From positions 12,570,957 to 12,634,956 of the forward strand of contig OX411552.1 of the NCBI GenBank assembly GCA_948146395.1: a stretch of 64,000 bases of DNA, read 5' to 3'. The notes beneath the pieces are model-generated. The model ran no database searches. It was given only the letters and a program-made list of their open reading frames with translations, and was not told the DNA's origin. Each line of letters starts with the position of its first letter. Position 1 is the stretch's first letter. Below are positions 1 through 11,339 of this stretch, in pieces. The stretch comes from Fragum whitleyi. Its lineage: Eukaryota > Mollusca > Bivalvia > Cardiida > Cardiidae. The translations under genes were made by a program, and so were the position numbers.

Positions 1-655
1 TTTGTGAATATTAATTTGTTAATACTTTAAAGAATTGAATATTTTTGTCATTTTCATGGAATGAAAATAAACATTTTTTTTTGGAGGTGGGGGGGGGGGG
101 TGTGTGTGTAAAAGTATTCCTTTGTGTATAAATATCTGTGAAAAGATAACCTGGAAAATATCCTCCATTTGGTTTTATATTTAATTATTGAATTGTTTTA
201 AGAAAAAATAATTGTTAGTAAAAAGATAAAAACAAAAAGGTCATAACAGATGTGAAAATACAAAGATATACTGTTTTCACAATCAATTTTGTCACCACCT
301 TCCAATTTGTACATGTATAGTTATACTTGTGCTCTCAAGTGGTGAAATAAGTCAATGAAAATATTGATTATGGTTCAATGATGTCATGAATGTAAAATGT
401 GTGCATAAAAGAAAAATAAAGGAATTAAATATTTAGGGTATTCTTTATCAATGTACATTTCTTTGTTTGCTGGAATATCTTATAAAATTTTCTTAAATTA
501 AAATTCAAACAAAACTGATTTTGAGTTGTTAGAAAGAGGACTTAAACGATGGTATTTATTGCTAAGAATTATAAAAATTCACCTTTGATAATGGCAAATA
601 AAGCAAGCAAACAAAAAAGGATCCATTTCATTTAAATGTTCAGTAAAAGATATAG
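1..655. other. AT-rich stretch, no gene seen
   Basis: No convincing coding frame or known repeat terminus is visible. A short G run followed by a TG dinucleotide tract lies at about 89-109 and is a simple repeat. Confidence 0.5.
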
Positions 656-691
656 AAATGGAAATTTATATACCAGCATTTATTATATTGT

Positions 692-738
692 GGGGCTTTT
701 GTCCTAGGGGGCTTTTGTCCCAGGGGGCTTTTGTCCTA
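692..738 (+). repeat. Short GC-rich tandem repeat, three copies
   Basis: The motif GGGGCTTTTGTCC occurs three times in a row with small spacers. It adjoins a fragment of family B core repeat and gives a spurious short open frame. Confidence 0.6.
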
Positions 739-739
739 C

Positions 740-993
740 ACACATTTGTGCTTGGCAGGGCAGGGCAGTTTCTGACCCTGAAATCTTTAAACATCTTATC
801 CTCAGTAACCATAGGGCTGATTTCTACCAAACTTGGCAGAAATGTTTCCTGGGTGACCCTTCTCAAAATTAATTTGTGAAATTTTTATTGACCCCCAAAT
901 ATGGGCGTGGCAGGGCAGGGCTTATTTTGACCCTGAACCACTGTGCTGATTTCAATGAAACTTTACTGAAATGTTCCTTGAGTGAACCTTTTT
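740..993 (+). repeat. Family B core-repeat fragment (B1 type)
   Basis: It contains the recurring B1 phrases AATATGGGCGTGGCAGGGC and TTTCAATGAAACTTTAC, found many times in the arrays at 13.4 kb, 28.3 kb and 38.6 kb. About one and a half units of roughly 155 bp are present. It is interrupted on the right, at a T run, by the left end of another family B element. Confidence 0.6.
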
Positions 994-1205
994 AGCTCCA
1001 CTGGCTGAAAGCCACAATGGCTATTGTCATGGCGTTTTGTTTGTGGTATGTCCGTGCCTCCTTGCGTCTGATCTTAAACTTTTTCTTTAGAAATCTTCTC
1101 CTCAGAAACTATTTGATGACTGTAAACCAAACTTCACAGGAATGATCCTTGGGTGACCCTCTTTCAAAGTTGATCAAGAAATTTTGATGAAAGGTGCAGG
1201 TTGAC
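989..1205 (+). mobile_element. Left-end fragment of a family B tandem-core element
   Basis: It starts in a T run followed by AGCTCCACTGG and the self-complementary GGCTGAAAGCC, then GGCTATTGTCATGGCG and a degenerate GTCC/GTGC tract, as in the copy at 18.9 kb. Only one core unit follows and no right end is seen nearby, so it is truncated. Confidence 0.6.
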
Positions 1206-1822
1206 AATCTTGAAGCCTAAATACTGGTTTTAACGGTGACACACTTAGATTTATATTAACCCATCATCAGATGATGTAACTTAAAGGAAAACTCTTATAT
1301 TGTATCTCCCGCTTTTTTAGGCAAGGGGATATAGTGATGCAGAGTCCTGCCCAGGCTGCGCCATCGCGGGAATGTCGCAAAAAAGTTGCAGAATTAAATT
1401 AGATTAAATTAAATTAAAATCAATATGGTATCCCACGCCAATCTGTTGAATGGACGCTTTGTTATTGGAATTTAAAAATAAGTTGGGGACAATTCTGTGT
1501 TTACATGTTTCTGAGCAAGGGATCAAACTAAAAGGTGTCATGGGACAATTTTTGTCTTTTTCACATGGACTTTGGCCAAAACAGAGAAAGTATATGGTGA
1601 AGTTGGATCTTCTGAACCCAGATTGAGTCCTCAAAGCCCTGGTAATGCTTTATTACCATCCAATGTCGCAGATTCTCAAGAAATCCGTCTCGGTAAAAAG
1701 TTCACAATGCAAATGATCGAACGGTAGCGGAAAGGCCCAACAATTTCTGAAATGACCCACTTTTTCCAAACCAAATGGGCCATTTGGCCTCTTTGATTTG
1801 ATTCATAGGCAGATCCCTGGTA
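1206..1822. other. No gene recognised
   Basis: There is no coding frame that I trust on either strand. A short ATTAAATTA-type direct repeat lies at about 1392-1420. Confidence 0.4.
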
Positions 1823-2972
1823 ATGGTCTCCACCCATCATTCCATCGGTCTGTCTATCCATCTCTCTGAGGTTCTGTCACTAAACTTGTCTGGAGCATAT
1901 CTCTTAAAGTGTAATAGCTATCAACTTGAAACTTTATGGGTGGATAGATCTCATGGAGGAGAAGTGCAATGCTCAAGAATTACAAATCTTGGTAGATGGA
2001 TATCAATCAAACATTTTTGGTATGGTCTTTGGGTGACCCATTATCATGCAGCCAAAAATTATTTTGATTTGATGAAAAATATGTCTTTTAAGAGTGGAGG
2101 TCATTTCTCTTTTTAGCTCACCTGAGCACGAAGTGCTCAAGGGAGCTATTGTGATCGATCGTTGTCCGGCGTCCGTCTGTCCGTCACGGCGTCAACTTTT
2201 TCTTTAAACGACATCTCCTCCTAAACTTATGGGTCAAAATCAACCAAACTTGGCAGAAATATTCCTTGGGTGGTCCCTTATGAAATTTGCTCAAATGGAA
2301 AGGATCCGTGCCATATCACGGGAAAAGGGGCCTTAATGACAAATTTCTTGTTTTCACTCTAGAAGCCACAAATATGGTCCAATCTTCATGAAACTTGGTC
2401 AGAATGTTGGTTAGGTCATGAGGATGAAGTCTATTGAAAATGGGAAGGAACGGTGCCATATCACAGGAAAAGGCGTCTTAATGACAATTTTTTTGTTTAC
2501 TCTCTAGAAGCCACAAATATGGTCCAATCATCATGAAACTTTGTCAGAATGTTTGTTAGGTCATGAGGATGAACTCATTTGAAAATGGGAAGTATACATG
2601 CCATATCACGGGAAAAGGGGCCTTAATGACAATTTTCTCGTAAGAGCTCCAAACGCCACAAATATAGTCCAATCTTGATGAAACTTGATCAAAATGTTTG
2701 CCAGGTCACAAGAATGAACCCTGTTGAAAATGGGAAGGTTCATGCCATATAATAGGAAATGGAGTCTTAATGATAATTTACTTGAAATATCAGGTGAGCA
2801 ATTTAGGGCCCTCAGGGTCCTCTTGTTGTTATATAGTTGAAACTTTGAAAATCATTTTCAACATCAGTAGAACCCCAAATATCTAAAAATCTAGTCAAAA
2901 CATTTATTTGTTATTACAGGAATTTGAAGCCTGTGGAGCGACACAAGCCATTCATGGCATTCTAGTTAATAT
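1823..2972 (+). mobile_element. Composite tandem-core element (F core plus B2) split by a family A insertion
   Basis: The left part carries the F core phrase GGAGCATATCTCTTAAAGTG, then a B2 core with ATCATGCAGCCAAAAATTAT. At about 2110 the B2 sequence is interrupted by a complete family A element. It resumes at about 2827 with TTATATAGTTGAAACTTTG, which in uninterrupted B2 copies (for example 19.3 kb) follows directly. The B2 right end, with GTGGAGCGACACAAGCC, is at 2930-2972. Confidence 0.65.
2110..2826 (+). mobile_element. Complete family A non-autonomous tandem-core element
   Basis: The left end is a T run followed by AGCTCACCTGAGCAC and a near-perfect inverted copy (GTGCTCAAGGGAGCT). A GTCCGTCTGTCC tract and about three cores of roughly 150 bp follow (ATATGGTCCAATCTTCATG). 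The right end is CAGGTGAGCAATTT, a GGGCCCTCAGGGTCC hairpin and TCTTGTT. AGCTCACCT at the left and AGGTGAGC at the right form subterminal inverted repeats. Helentron-type non-autonomous elements have this architecture. It sits inside a B2 unit. Confidence 0.75.
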
Positions 2973-3215
2973 GTAGATTTTTACGGAGCATATCTCCTAA
3001 AATAGAAAAGCTATCAACTTGAAACTTTTAACTATAAAATCTTGCTTGCATAATTTTCCAATTTTTCCCTTTGTTATTTGAAAGACTTTGATTTTGTAGG
3101 GGATAAATCTCTTAAAGTACGAAAGAAAAACTATTATGCTTCAGTTTACTATCAAGCTTTCATTGCAGGGGATGGCCATGTCCAAGATGGCTCTTGTTTG
3201 GTTTCAAATGAATTT
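2973..3215 (+). repeat. Family J/F core fragment
   Basis: CTTCAGTTTACTATCAAGCT and the following ATGGCCATGTCCAAGATGG match the right part of the J element at 32.05-32.12 kb. The F phrase GGAGCATATCTCCTAAAAT is at about 2985. It is a truncated copy without clear ends. Confidence 0.5.
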
Positions 3216-4229
3216 AATGGAGGTTGAACTCTGATGAATTTTATGCTGATCTCAACACTGTCTCATAGTAAGAGTTGAAAGTCAATGTATCCCAAAAGTT
3301 ACAAATACTGAATTGCACACGTCCTTTGCTATGATATTAAATATTAATAGATGAAATGCTCATGCTGTTTGTCCTTAAAAAAAATATTAACTAAAATTTT
3401 ATTGCATGTATAGATTTAATATGTTTCTGAGCTAGGAGTCCACATGTCATTTAGCTGGATAGGATAGAATAAGATATCCATCACAATAATGCCTTGATAA
3501 AGATACAGAGTTTGGAGATGTGTATAAAGATAGAAATGCCGAAAAGCAAACATCATTGTTGCTTATATGAAAATAAAAGAATAGTCCTACCCACTGATAG
3601 GAAGGGATCATGTACACATTTAATGAAATACTGAAAAGCACTTGTGTTTCCTTTATATATTTGAAAATCAATGAACTCAAATGCATTGTTTAAGGAAGAA
3701 AGGTTGTCTGCTGTATAGTTATCTTGAAATACTGAAATGCACTAGTCTTTGTCTGTCAAAGAACATCAATTGCTGAAAAGCTGTGACTATGGTAGGAAGG
3801 GATCGTTAATATATATAAAGTGAGAAATACTGCAATTGCATGTCCCTTAATTGAAAGAATACCATTTACTGTAATATAATGATCATAACGGGTACACTGA
3901 GCTCGGGTTGATGAATACAGATAAAGCTGAATTAAGAAAAACTATTTTCGATTTAATAGCGTAAAGGCAGGTGGGGTGTTGTCTGCAAATGATGTTATAG
4001 TTACTGTCATTGACAATTTGTGAAAGGGTTGACTTCTTTTATTTTTGGTGGCCCTGAGAAGGGCCATTATTTAATTGTGTTACTTTCTTCTATAAGTTTC
4101 ACATTTGAAGAAACAAGGCCTGATTATTCCAGCACTGTTTCAAGACGGAATAGCTTCAAGCCTTGCTGAAGATGTTTCTTCACATCTAATGTGATGACAA
4201 TCAGTGAGCCTGGTCTCAGTCGGGCCGTT
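3216..4229. other. No gene seen; weak local repeat
   Basis: The phrases GGAAGGGATC and AAATACTGAAAAGCACT recur in degenerate form between about 3600 and 3850, which suggests an old degraded tandem repeat. No coding frame is supported. Confidence 0.35.
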
Positions 4230-4540
4230 TCAGTGGCGAACTGGACGATGACGATTTATCGTCTTCAGGCCTTCCTTCTTGATCTGCTCAAAAGCCACAA
4301 CAGTAGTGCTATTACAGCAGTATCCAATTAAGACAGGATCCTTGATTAGAATACCGATCAAATAGAAATCTACTGGAATTGAATGACCGGCTGCTGCCCT
4401 GATGTACTGTCTACAATCCGACATGAACAGTTGTTGATTGTCTGTTGGCTGCAGTATCGCTGCTTCAAGTTTGCAGTAGTCAATTCGGAAGTGTTGTAGA
4501 ATGTGTTCGACTGGAGCATATGCATTTCTGTTCACTTCTG
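4230..4540 (-). CDS. Possible exon or relic coding block, unknown protein
   Basis: The minus strand has an open frame of about 102 codons ending in TGA. Its composition looks protein-like: it contains the phrases HILQHFRIDYCKLEAAIL and PVDFYLIGILIKDPVLIG and lacks repeat signatures. Immediately upstream on that strand is a splice-acceptor-like CCCTACAG, so it may be a terminal exon beginning near 4540 and not at an initiator codon. I do not recognise a family. A fragment of an old retrocopy or transposon protein is equally possible. Confidence 0.33.
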
Positions 4541-4976
4541 CTGTAGGGTTATGTCTCAGATATCAAACCATTTCTCTTGATATTTCTTCCATGGTCAAGA
4601 TAATAGTAATGAGAATATAGGACATGGCTTATATTTAAAGCACATGAGTGTAGCTGATTACTACTGAAACCGGTTACTCAACGATAGCTGTCATTGTCAA
4701 AGATTGTTTTAGGCCATATTAATTATCTATTAATTAATGTACGATAAAAGGTCTCAGTGTATATAATTAAAGATTTTTATTTCAACTTTTCTGATTGACA
4801 GACTTTAATTAAAGAAGTGAATAGATGTTGGCAATTATGGAAAAGATCAGCTTAGAAAATATTTTTTGTGAAAATAGAAACATTGTTGAAAAGAAGAAAT
4901 TGATTTAAAACAACCCCTCCCTGTCCACAATGTTTTGATCTCGTCTGGGGAATAAACAAAACAGTTCATTCCACAG

Positions 4977-5166
4977 ACGACAAGAGAAGACATGTGGAAT
5001 TTCTGTGGACACTACCTCCAGCAGGAGCCCTTTCAAGGGCATGACCCTAGACGTTATACCCTGTAGGTCCTTGCAAAGCCCCCTAGAGAGGGCAAGCGGA
5101 GAGATTTCTTTGAATCCCCTCCGCCTGTCCCCTCCAATTGGCCTTACAAAGGCTCTGTATTTCCAG
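4977..5166 (+). CDS. Candidate internal host exon (190 bp), unknown protein
   Basis: A GC-richer block in AT-rich DNA is bordered by an acceptor-like TTCATTCCACAG and a donor-like CCAG then GTATTT. One frame, offset by one base from the left border, is open across the whole block and into the donor. It encodes about 63 residues rich in Ser, Pro and Leu, including TCGISVDTTSSRSPF and GLTKALYFQ. A second frame is open only as far as 5063 and is then stopped by TAG. No family is recognised. Splicing borders plus a full-length open frame are the only evidence. Confidence 0.42.
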
Positions 5167-5186
5167 GTATTTTTTTACATAAGATG

Positions 5187-6156
5187 ATTCTGGCTCTGAT
5201 TAATTGGAAATCCGTGTTCCACTAAATTTGTATTATAATTATTTTGCATCATTTTCAAATTTTATTTTGCATCATTTTCAAATTTTTACACTAGATTACA
5301 CTAATAGTTTTACACTAATAATATATTCGGAAGGAAAAATTAGAAAAATGTTCACGTTACAAACACAAAGATAAATTGAATTTTATTAAATAGCAAAAAA
5401 ATATTTTTTTAGTGCTGGACCTCTGCAAAGAAGCTTGATCTTCAGCACTTTGAACAAAATTAGTTAAATTGCAAATTAGGGGAAATAAGCAACACAATAT
5501 TTTCTGACACACCCGGTTTGACCTTCTGGCCCTGTTCTGCCTTTTTATATTTGAGGTCAGAAACAGGGATGAGTGTACATGTGCCAGAAATAGTTTAGGG
5601 CCAGTTAAATAACATATAAATTATAATTACACAAGAATAAATAATGTATGAAATAACTAGGTGACGAATTTGACATAAACATAAGTGGGTGGGGTAACCC
5701 CGTCACCTGATCGGACCAGAAATACAATTTGACAATTACTGGGTAGATTTAACTACCCCTGTGAACTATAATAACAATAAATACAATCAACAACAGACAT
5801 GTATAGCCGATTGACGAACGGCAGAAGCAGTATCGTTGTAAATTGAATTTTCAAAACCTGTAAAACGTGACTATAATATGAATAAGTAATAAAAAGAAAC
5901 AAAATTTAATCATATATTGACAAAAAACGTAATATTTATAAGAAGATTCAATGGGATTGGCAAAGGGAGGTAATAACCAATAAATTGGGTAAGGGGCTAG
6001 TCGCTTTTTTAAATGTTTATCAACAGCGGTAAATGTTCAAGATTTGAGAATATAAAACGAGATTAGCTTATTTGCGAATGCACGGCTTCTTCTGAAATTT
6101 ATTAACTTGGATTTAATCGCATGCGAGCTAGACTTTTCAGTGTCAATTGCGTCCCT
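5187..6156. other. AT-rich, no gene seen
   Basis: Only a small direct repeat (TTTTGCATCATTTTCAAATT, twice at about 5241-5286) stands out. Probable intronic or intergenic DNA. Confidence 0.4.
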
Positions 6157-6330
6157 GCGGTCGACAAAGCGCAGTTAGTAGCGCGCCAGACTGTCAATAT
6201 TGGGATTCTGTGTTTCTCCGATGGCCGCGCTCATTCTTTCTGACTATAAGTCACTCATCCATGGGTTACTAATCGTAGACCTATGTGAGATAGCAGTTTG
6301 GGGTTAGGAAAGGATGTGATGTTTTTACTC
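6157..6330 (+). mobile_element. tRNA-derived SINE copy, diverged
   Basis: The head AAAGCGCAGTTAGTAGCGCG resembles a tRNA A box. The body phrase ACCTATGTGAGATAGCAGT and the following GGGTTAGGAAAGGATGTGA match the intact SINE at 12769-13048. The B box is degraded and no A/CAAA tail was found. Confidence 0.6.
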
Positions 6331-6461
6331 GTGATCGATTTTGGTACTCCAGACGTAGTGATATAACTATAGGCCTACGTCTGTCAGCAATCAAACTAGC
6401 CATTTCTCTCTGACCTGAGGCATTTATCGCCACCACTGCTCCGCGGGAGGTGTGAAAAGCA

Positions 6462-6629
6462 ATTGTATTGATTTACCTGGCTTTGCTCAGTATCGATTTT
6501 TATCTGGGTGTTTTCACCCTTCGATCTAAAATCCCGATCAAAACATTGTATTGATTTACCTGGCTTTGCTCAGTATCGATTTTTATCTGGGTGTTTTCAC
6601 CCTTTGATCTAAAATCACAATCAAAACAG
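6462..6629 (+). repeat. Tandem duplication, two 84-bp units
   Basis: Units 6462-6545 and 6546-6629 start ATTGTATTGATTTACCTGG and differ at only a few bases. This points to a recent local duplication directly to the right of the SINE copy. Confidence 0.85.
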
Positions 6630-6764
6630 CGTTAACGGCGGATTGGGTAACATTGCCACAGCATCCCAAAATGGTCGAACCCCCCCCCAAACTTCGGGAG
6701 CCAAGCGGACCCTGTGTTATAATGGATTCAGCACTCTAACAGATTTCTTTATAATGGAGTCGCA

Positions 6765-6944
6765 GTGTATGTATTTTATGGGCGGAGGTCATTTCTCTAT
6801 ATGTTACATAGTGGAAACTTTGAAAATCATTTTCAATTTCAGTAGAACCCAAAATAACTAAAAATCTATTCAAAAATTGGATTGCCATTACAAGAATTTC
6901 AAGCCTGTGGAGTGACTCAAGCCATTCATAGCTTTCTAGTCATG
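6765..6944 (+). repeat. Family B2 right-end fragment
   Basis: It carries TTTTATGGGCGGAGGTCATT and GGAAACTTTGAAAATCATTT, and ends with GTGGAGTGACTCAAGCC and GCTTTCTAGT. This equals the last core plus right end of the B2 copies at 19.9 and 21.1 kb. Confidence 0.65.
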
Positions 6945-6957
6945 AGCGAAATAATGT

Positions 6958-7063
6958 TGCCTTTCTCTACCCTCAACAAGAGGTGTCTTGAAGTTGGTGG
7001 TCATGTTGCTTACTGGTTTATATGCTGCAGATTGGAAGATATGGACACAAAGTAAATTTTTGA
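6958..7063 (+). repeat. Dispersed repeat, copy 1 of 2 in the window
   Basis: It shares CAGATTGGAAGATATGGACA and TTGCTTACTGGTTTATATGC with 11038-11144 at about 80 percent identity by eye. The two copies are in the same orientation about 4.1 kb apart. Its type is unknown. Confidence 0.5.
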
Positions 7064-7216
7064 AGTTTAATAAATGATCAACCAAATAATAAATGATATA
7101 TAACAAATTGTTTATGACATTCATTCTGGAACTGTTTTGATAGCGATTTTGACTGGTTAACTGTGTCTTGAAGGTTACTCACTTTTAATTCTAAGTCACC
7201 AAACTTTCCTTCTCAA

Positions 7217-7453
7217 CCCTTGTCATGCTGAACCCGGAATATTCCTGTTAATTAGTAGATATAGACAAAGATCAGTCTGCACACATGTGCAGTCTGATCT
7301 TAGTCCATACTACCTGAATTTCTTTTTTAAACCTGAAGAGATTCGAAATAGTATATTCAAAGTAGATACTGACACATGATAAGTGCATCTAGTGCTCTTG
7401 GACCTATGATTTTAAGGTAATTTTTCAAAGGGATTTACTCAGCATGACAAGGG
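7217..7453. mobile_element. piggyBac-type MITE, copy 1
   Basis: Termini are CCCTTGTCATGCTGAA and its inverted complement TTCAGCATGACAAGGG (here with C for T near one end). TTAA follows on the right; the left flank is TCAA. About 237 bp, non-coding. A central palindrome around CTGCACACATGTGCAG is flanked by ATCAGTCTG/CAGTCTGAT-like arms. CCC-beginning TIRs with TTAA target duplication fit piggyBac. Two relatives lie at 58.4 and 62.8 kb. Confidence 0.7.
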
Positions 7454-7679
7454 TTAAAATTGACACTTGTTTGTAAGTCCTTGGTAGCTATTTTGAGTAA
7501 TATAGTTTATTGGCGGAGTTTCACTACAGGTCTTTTTTGAATGTTGATCTGTTTCCTGTGATGTTGGTTTTTGCTGTTCGGTCTTGCATAGTAAGGCAAA
7601 ATGTCCAAACCTGTGATGTAAGTAGCACTTCCTAGAAATGGCTGGACACATATGATGATCAGTACAGGAAGCACCACAT

Positions 7680-10300
7680 TTTTAAGTGCTCATGTGAGCT
7701 ATTGTGATCACCTTATGTCTGGTTTCATCTGTTGGTCATCTTCCAAAATAGCTAAAAGAATTGAAATCAATGAAAAACCCTGGTTGCTATGGCAACCAAA
7801 GGTGAAATTTTAAGAAAATTTTAAAAATTCTTCTCCTCAACCAGGAGTCCTACAGACATAAAATTTGGCAAGGATGATTAGCTTATATACCTCAATGAAA
7901 ATAGTAAAAATCATGACTGTTGGGCCTCCAGGTGCAGAGCATCTGGGGGGGAGAGGGTTGTGCTTTGTTGAAAATTTTGAAATCTTTAACTGTCTTCTTC
8001 TGATGAACTAGAATCCCTACAGCCTTTATATTTGACATGAATGATCAGCTTATAGAGCCTATCTGAAATAGCTAAAATCATGAATGTAAGGCCACAAGAT
8101 TCGGGGCACCAGGGGGCGGGAGGGTAGCTTTTCAGGGCAATTCTTAAATCTTTAACCTTCTTCTTCTGATAAACCATGTGCCCTACAGACTTGAAAAATG
8201 GCAAGGATGATCAGCATACGGACCATAATTAGTATAGCTAAAATCATAACTGTTGGGCCACCAGGTGCGTAGCCATCAGGGGGGGGGGGGGGAAGGGGTA
8301 GTACTTTGTTAAAAATTTTAAATCCATAACCTCCTTCTAACCCAGAATCCTTACTACCTTTATATTTGACATGGAAGATCAGATCGTAGACCCTTTTTAT
8401 ACACCCGAAGGGTCGTATTATGTTATGGCCTTGGTTGTCTGTCCGTCAGTCTGCCCGTCAGTCCGTCCGTTGTGTGGGCAACTCCTCCTAAACTATCAAT
8501 GGGAATGAGCTGAAACTTTGCACAATTACTCCCTATGATGTCTAGTTGTGCATAAGACCTCTGAAATTCAAATCCCTCCCGGCATTCCTGAGAAATCTTG
8601 AATTATCTGTCCTTGAATATAACCAAAATCACTATTTTTTGTGTGCGCAACTCCTCCTAAACTATCAATGGGAATGAGCTGAAACTTTGCACAATTACTC
8701 CCTATGATGTTTAGTTGTGCATAAGACCTTTGAAATTCAAATCGCTCCAGGCATTTCTGAGAAATCTTGAATTATCTGCCCTTGAATATAACCAAAATCA
8801 CTATTTTTTGTGTGCACAACTCCTTCTAAACTATCAATGGGTATGAGCTGTAACTACACACAAGTACTCTCTATGATGTCTAGTTGTGCATAAGACCTTT
8901 GAAATTCAAATCGCTCCAGTCATTCCTGAGAAATCTTGAATTATCTGCCCTTGGATTTAACGAAAATCACTATTTTTGTGTGCGCAACTCCTCCTAAACT
9001 ATCAATGGGAATGAGCTGTAACTACACACAATTACTCTCTATGATGTCTAGTTGTGCATAAGACTTATCAATTCAAAATGCTCCAGTCATTCCTAAGAAA
9101 TCTTGAATTATCTGCCCTTGAATTAAACAAAAATCACTGTATTTTGTATGCAACTCCTCTTTAACTATCAATTGAAATGAGCTGAAACTGGACACAATAA
9201 CTCTCTATGATGTCTAGTTTTGCACAAGACTTATCAATTCAAAATGCTCCAGTCATTCTTGAGTTATCTTGGATTATCTGCCCTTGAGTTTATGAAAAAC
9301 AAAATTTCTTGTCAGCTCATTTTCTCCTACATTTTGGATGGGAATGAAAGGAAACTTGCCATAATGACTTTGTAGGTTGTCTATTTGTGCTTAGGACTAA
9401 ATATATTTTCATATTAAAAGTAGTTCCTGATTTATCTGCCCTTTACTTCACAAAATAGTTTAAATTTACAGATTTTTTTTTTTTGAGTGTGTGTGCACAA
9501 CTCCAACAAATTTAATTTGATTGAAATGAATCTTGCCACAATGTAACCCTGATATTTGGTTATGCATAAGACTTCACAAATTCAAAAAGCTTGGGTCTTT
9601 CTTGTATTATCTGCATTTGAATTGATTGAAATTCACTATATTTCTTTTGTGAGCAACTCGTCACACTTTGAATTGGAATGAACTGAAACTTGCAAAATAA
9701 CTGTTTGGCATATAGTTGTGCATAAAATCATTTTCAATTTACACTCAAAAGGTCATACTATGTTATGGCACCAGTTGTCTGTCTGTCTGTTTGAAATATT
9801 TTTAGCTATCATCCCAGCTCACATTACTGACAAGCCAAGGTTACTGACAAGCCCCATCGGGTGTATATGCGCCGCTCTGCGAAGCTCTTGTTTACATAGC
9901 TATAACTATGAATGTTTGGCAACCATGTGAATAGCACTGGGGGGAGGGTAGTATTTTTTGAAATTTTTAGCCTTCTGATGATGAAGTAGGAGGAACCCTA
10001 CAGGCTCTAAATATGGCATGACTCATCAGCTCATATATGTTAATCAATATAGATATAGTCATGATTGTTTTGTGACCAGGGGTAGAAACCCAAGGGGAGG
10101 GGGTAGTGCTTTGTGGTAAATTTAACAATTGTTACAAATTCTACTGAACCAGAATTCCTACAGCTTTTTCATTTGATAAAGAATAATCAGCTTAAAGAAC
10201 TTAATTTAAACAGCTATTATGACTGTTGGGCCACCAGGTGCAGAGCAACAGGGGGGGAGAGGGAAGTACTTTAGGTCAATTTTAACATTTGAACTTGTTT
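7680..10300 (+). mobile_element. Family A-like element with G-type cores, interrupted by a family D element
   Basis: It begins with AAGTGCTCATGTGAGCTATT (an A-type left end missing its first bases). Cores of about 150-170 bp follow, with CTACAGCCTTTATATTTGAC and CTGTTGGGCCACCAGGTGC. The core running at about 8340-8398 is cut by element D and resumes at about 9893 (ACATAGCTATAACTATGAAT), then two more cores follow. G runs occur at each unit's GGGGGGG segment. The right end may be the family A right end at 10863. Confidence 0.6.
8398..9893 (+). mobile_element. Complete family D tandem-core element
   Basis: Left end TTTTTATACACCCGAAGGG then TCGTATTATGTTATGGCC and a GTCTGTCCGTCAGTC tract. About seven to eight cores of roughly 150-175 bp follow, each with CAACTCCTCCTAAACTATCA and TTGAATTATCTGCCCTTG. 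A second partial GTCATACTATGTTATGGC is at 9751. Right end is CCCATCGGGTGTATATGC, GCGAAG, then CTCTTGTT. CACCCGAAGGG at the left and CCCATCGGGTG at the right are inverted relative to each other. It is inserted in a T run of a G-type core. Confidence 0.75.
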
Positions 10301-10863
10301 TTTAAGCTCACCTGAGCACAAAAACCAATGACTGATAACAATTCTATTTTGGCTCTTGTATTTTCAAACAGAAATAGTAAAACACTGCTCCATCCGACGC
10401 CACGAGACTGTAACATTTTGGACCACTGCTCTATTGACCATTATCTTGATTTACCAGAAAATCATAGGTGATTAACTCAAGGTAGTCCGTTACCCAAGCA
10501 GTTTTGACCATGGTATTTTGTTTACTCTGCTGGAACGAGGAGAAATCATTGGCCAGTTCTCAGAATTACTCAACTGTAACAGGCAGCATGATGCATTTAA
10601 TAGTCCCATGGAAGCAATTATCAGATAATCATAGAACCATAAAACTGTCCAGCGAATTTGGGGAAATTTTGGCCAAACTGGCGTCAGATTGTGGACTGAA
10701 AACTGAGACTGTGGAATCTTACTGGTCTGACCATAAGATTATTTTCCTTTACACATAAATTTGTTACAGTTTATTAACTTTATCATCTGAATCAAAAGTA
10801 ATGCAAGTTACCCTTAGGTGCTTTGACTCAGGTGAGCGGACTAGGGCAAAAGGCCCTCTTGTT
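10300..10863 (+). mobile_element. Family A ends enclosing non-core sequence
   Basis: The left end TTTTAAGCTCACCTGAGCAC is at 10300. The right end CTCAGGTGAGCGGACTAG with hairpin GGGCAAAAGGCCC and TCTTGTT is at 10829-10863. The interior (10340-10800) does not show the usual A cores. It includes an unassigned open frame of about 84 codons at 10504-10758 that I do not consider a gene. Either a captured segment or two truncated elements. Confidence 0.5.
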
Positions 10864-11037
10864 CGCAAATAACAGCCAACTGGAACAGTCCTTGGTAATT
10901 TTCTCCACCATTATTTAATTGATTGCAGAGATATGGGGAATAGCTCTGCTCACTGCTTGGCCTAGTTCTGTGAAGAGGGAACCAGGGTTTTATACCACGG
11001 GATTATGCACCAGATTGGTATAAGGGAAATATTTATG

Positions 11038-11144
11038 CCTTTTTCTACCCACAACATAGGGGTGACTGTTGGAGTTGACGGTCATGGTGCTTACTGGTTA
11101 ATATGCAGCAGATTGGAAGATATGAACACAAAGTAGATTTTTGA
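11038..11144 (+). repeat. Dispersed repeat, copy 2 of 2
   Basis: Partner of 6958-7063, sharing GCAGATTGGAAGATATGAAC. It lies just left of the pogo-type transposase relic and may be part of that element, but no termini were identified. Confidence 0.45.
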
Positions 11145-11339
11145 AGTGATATGTAATAAAAATGTTCATAAAGTAATTCTACAAGTCCAAAAGAATTTAA
11201 AAAAAGCTATCACAAAGGTTTCAATGTTCAAAGTTATCACAAATGTTTCAAATGTCCAAAAAAGCTTACAAAGTTGATTTCACAAAGTTAATTATCATGA
11301 AGTTTTCTAACTTTGCTGACATCAAGTCTTATTCCTACA

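Noticed and set aside
10504..10758. 84-codon frame inside the family A-bounded segment
   Set aside because: Composition is uninformative, no splice or start context, no recognisable motif.
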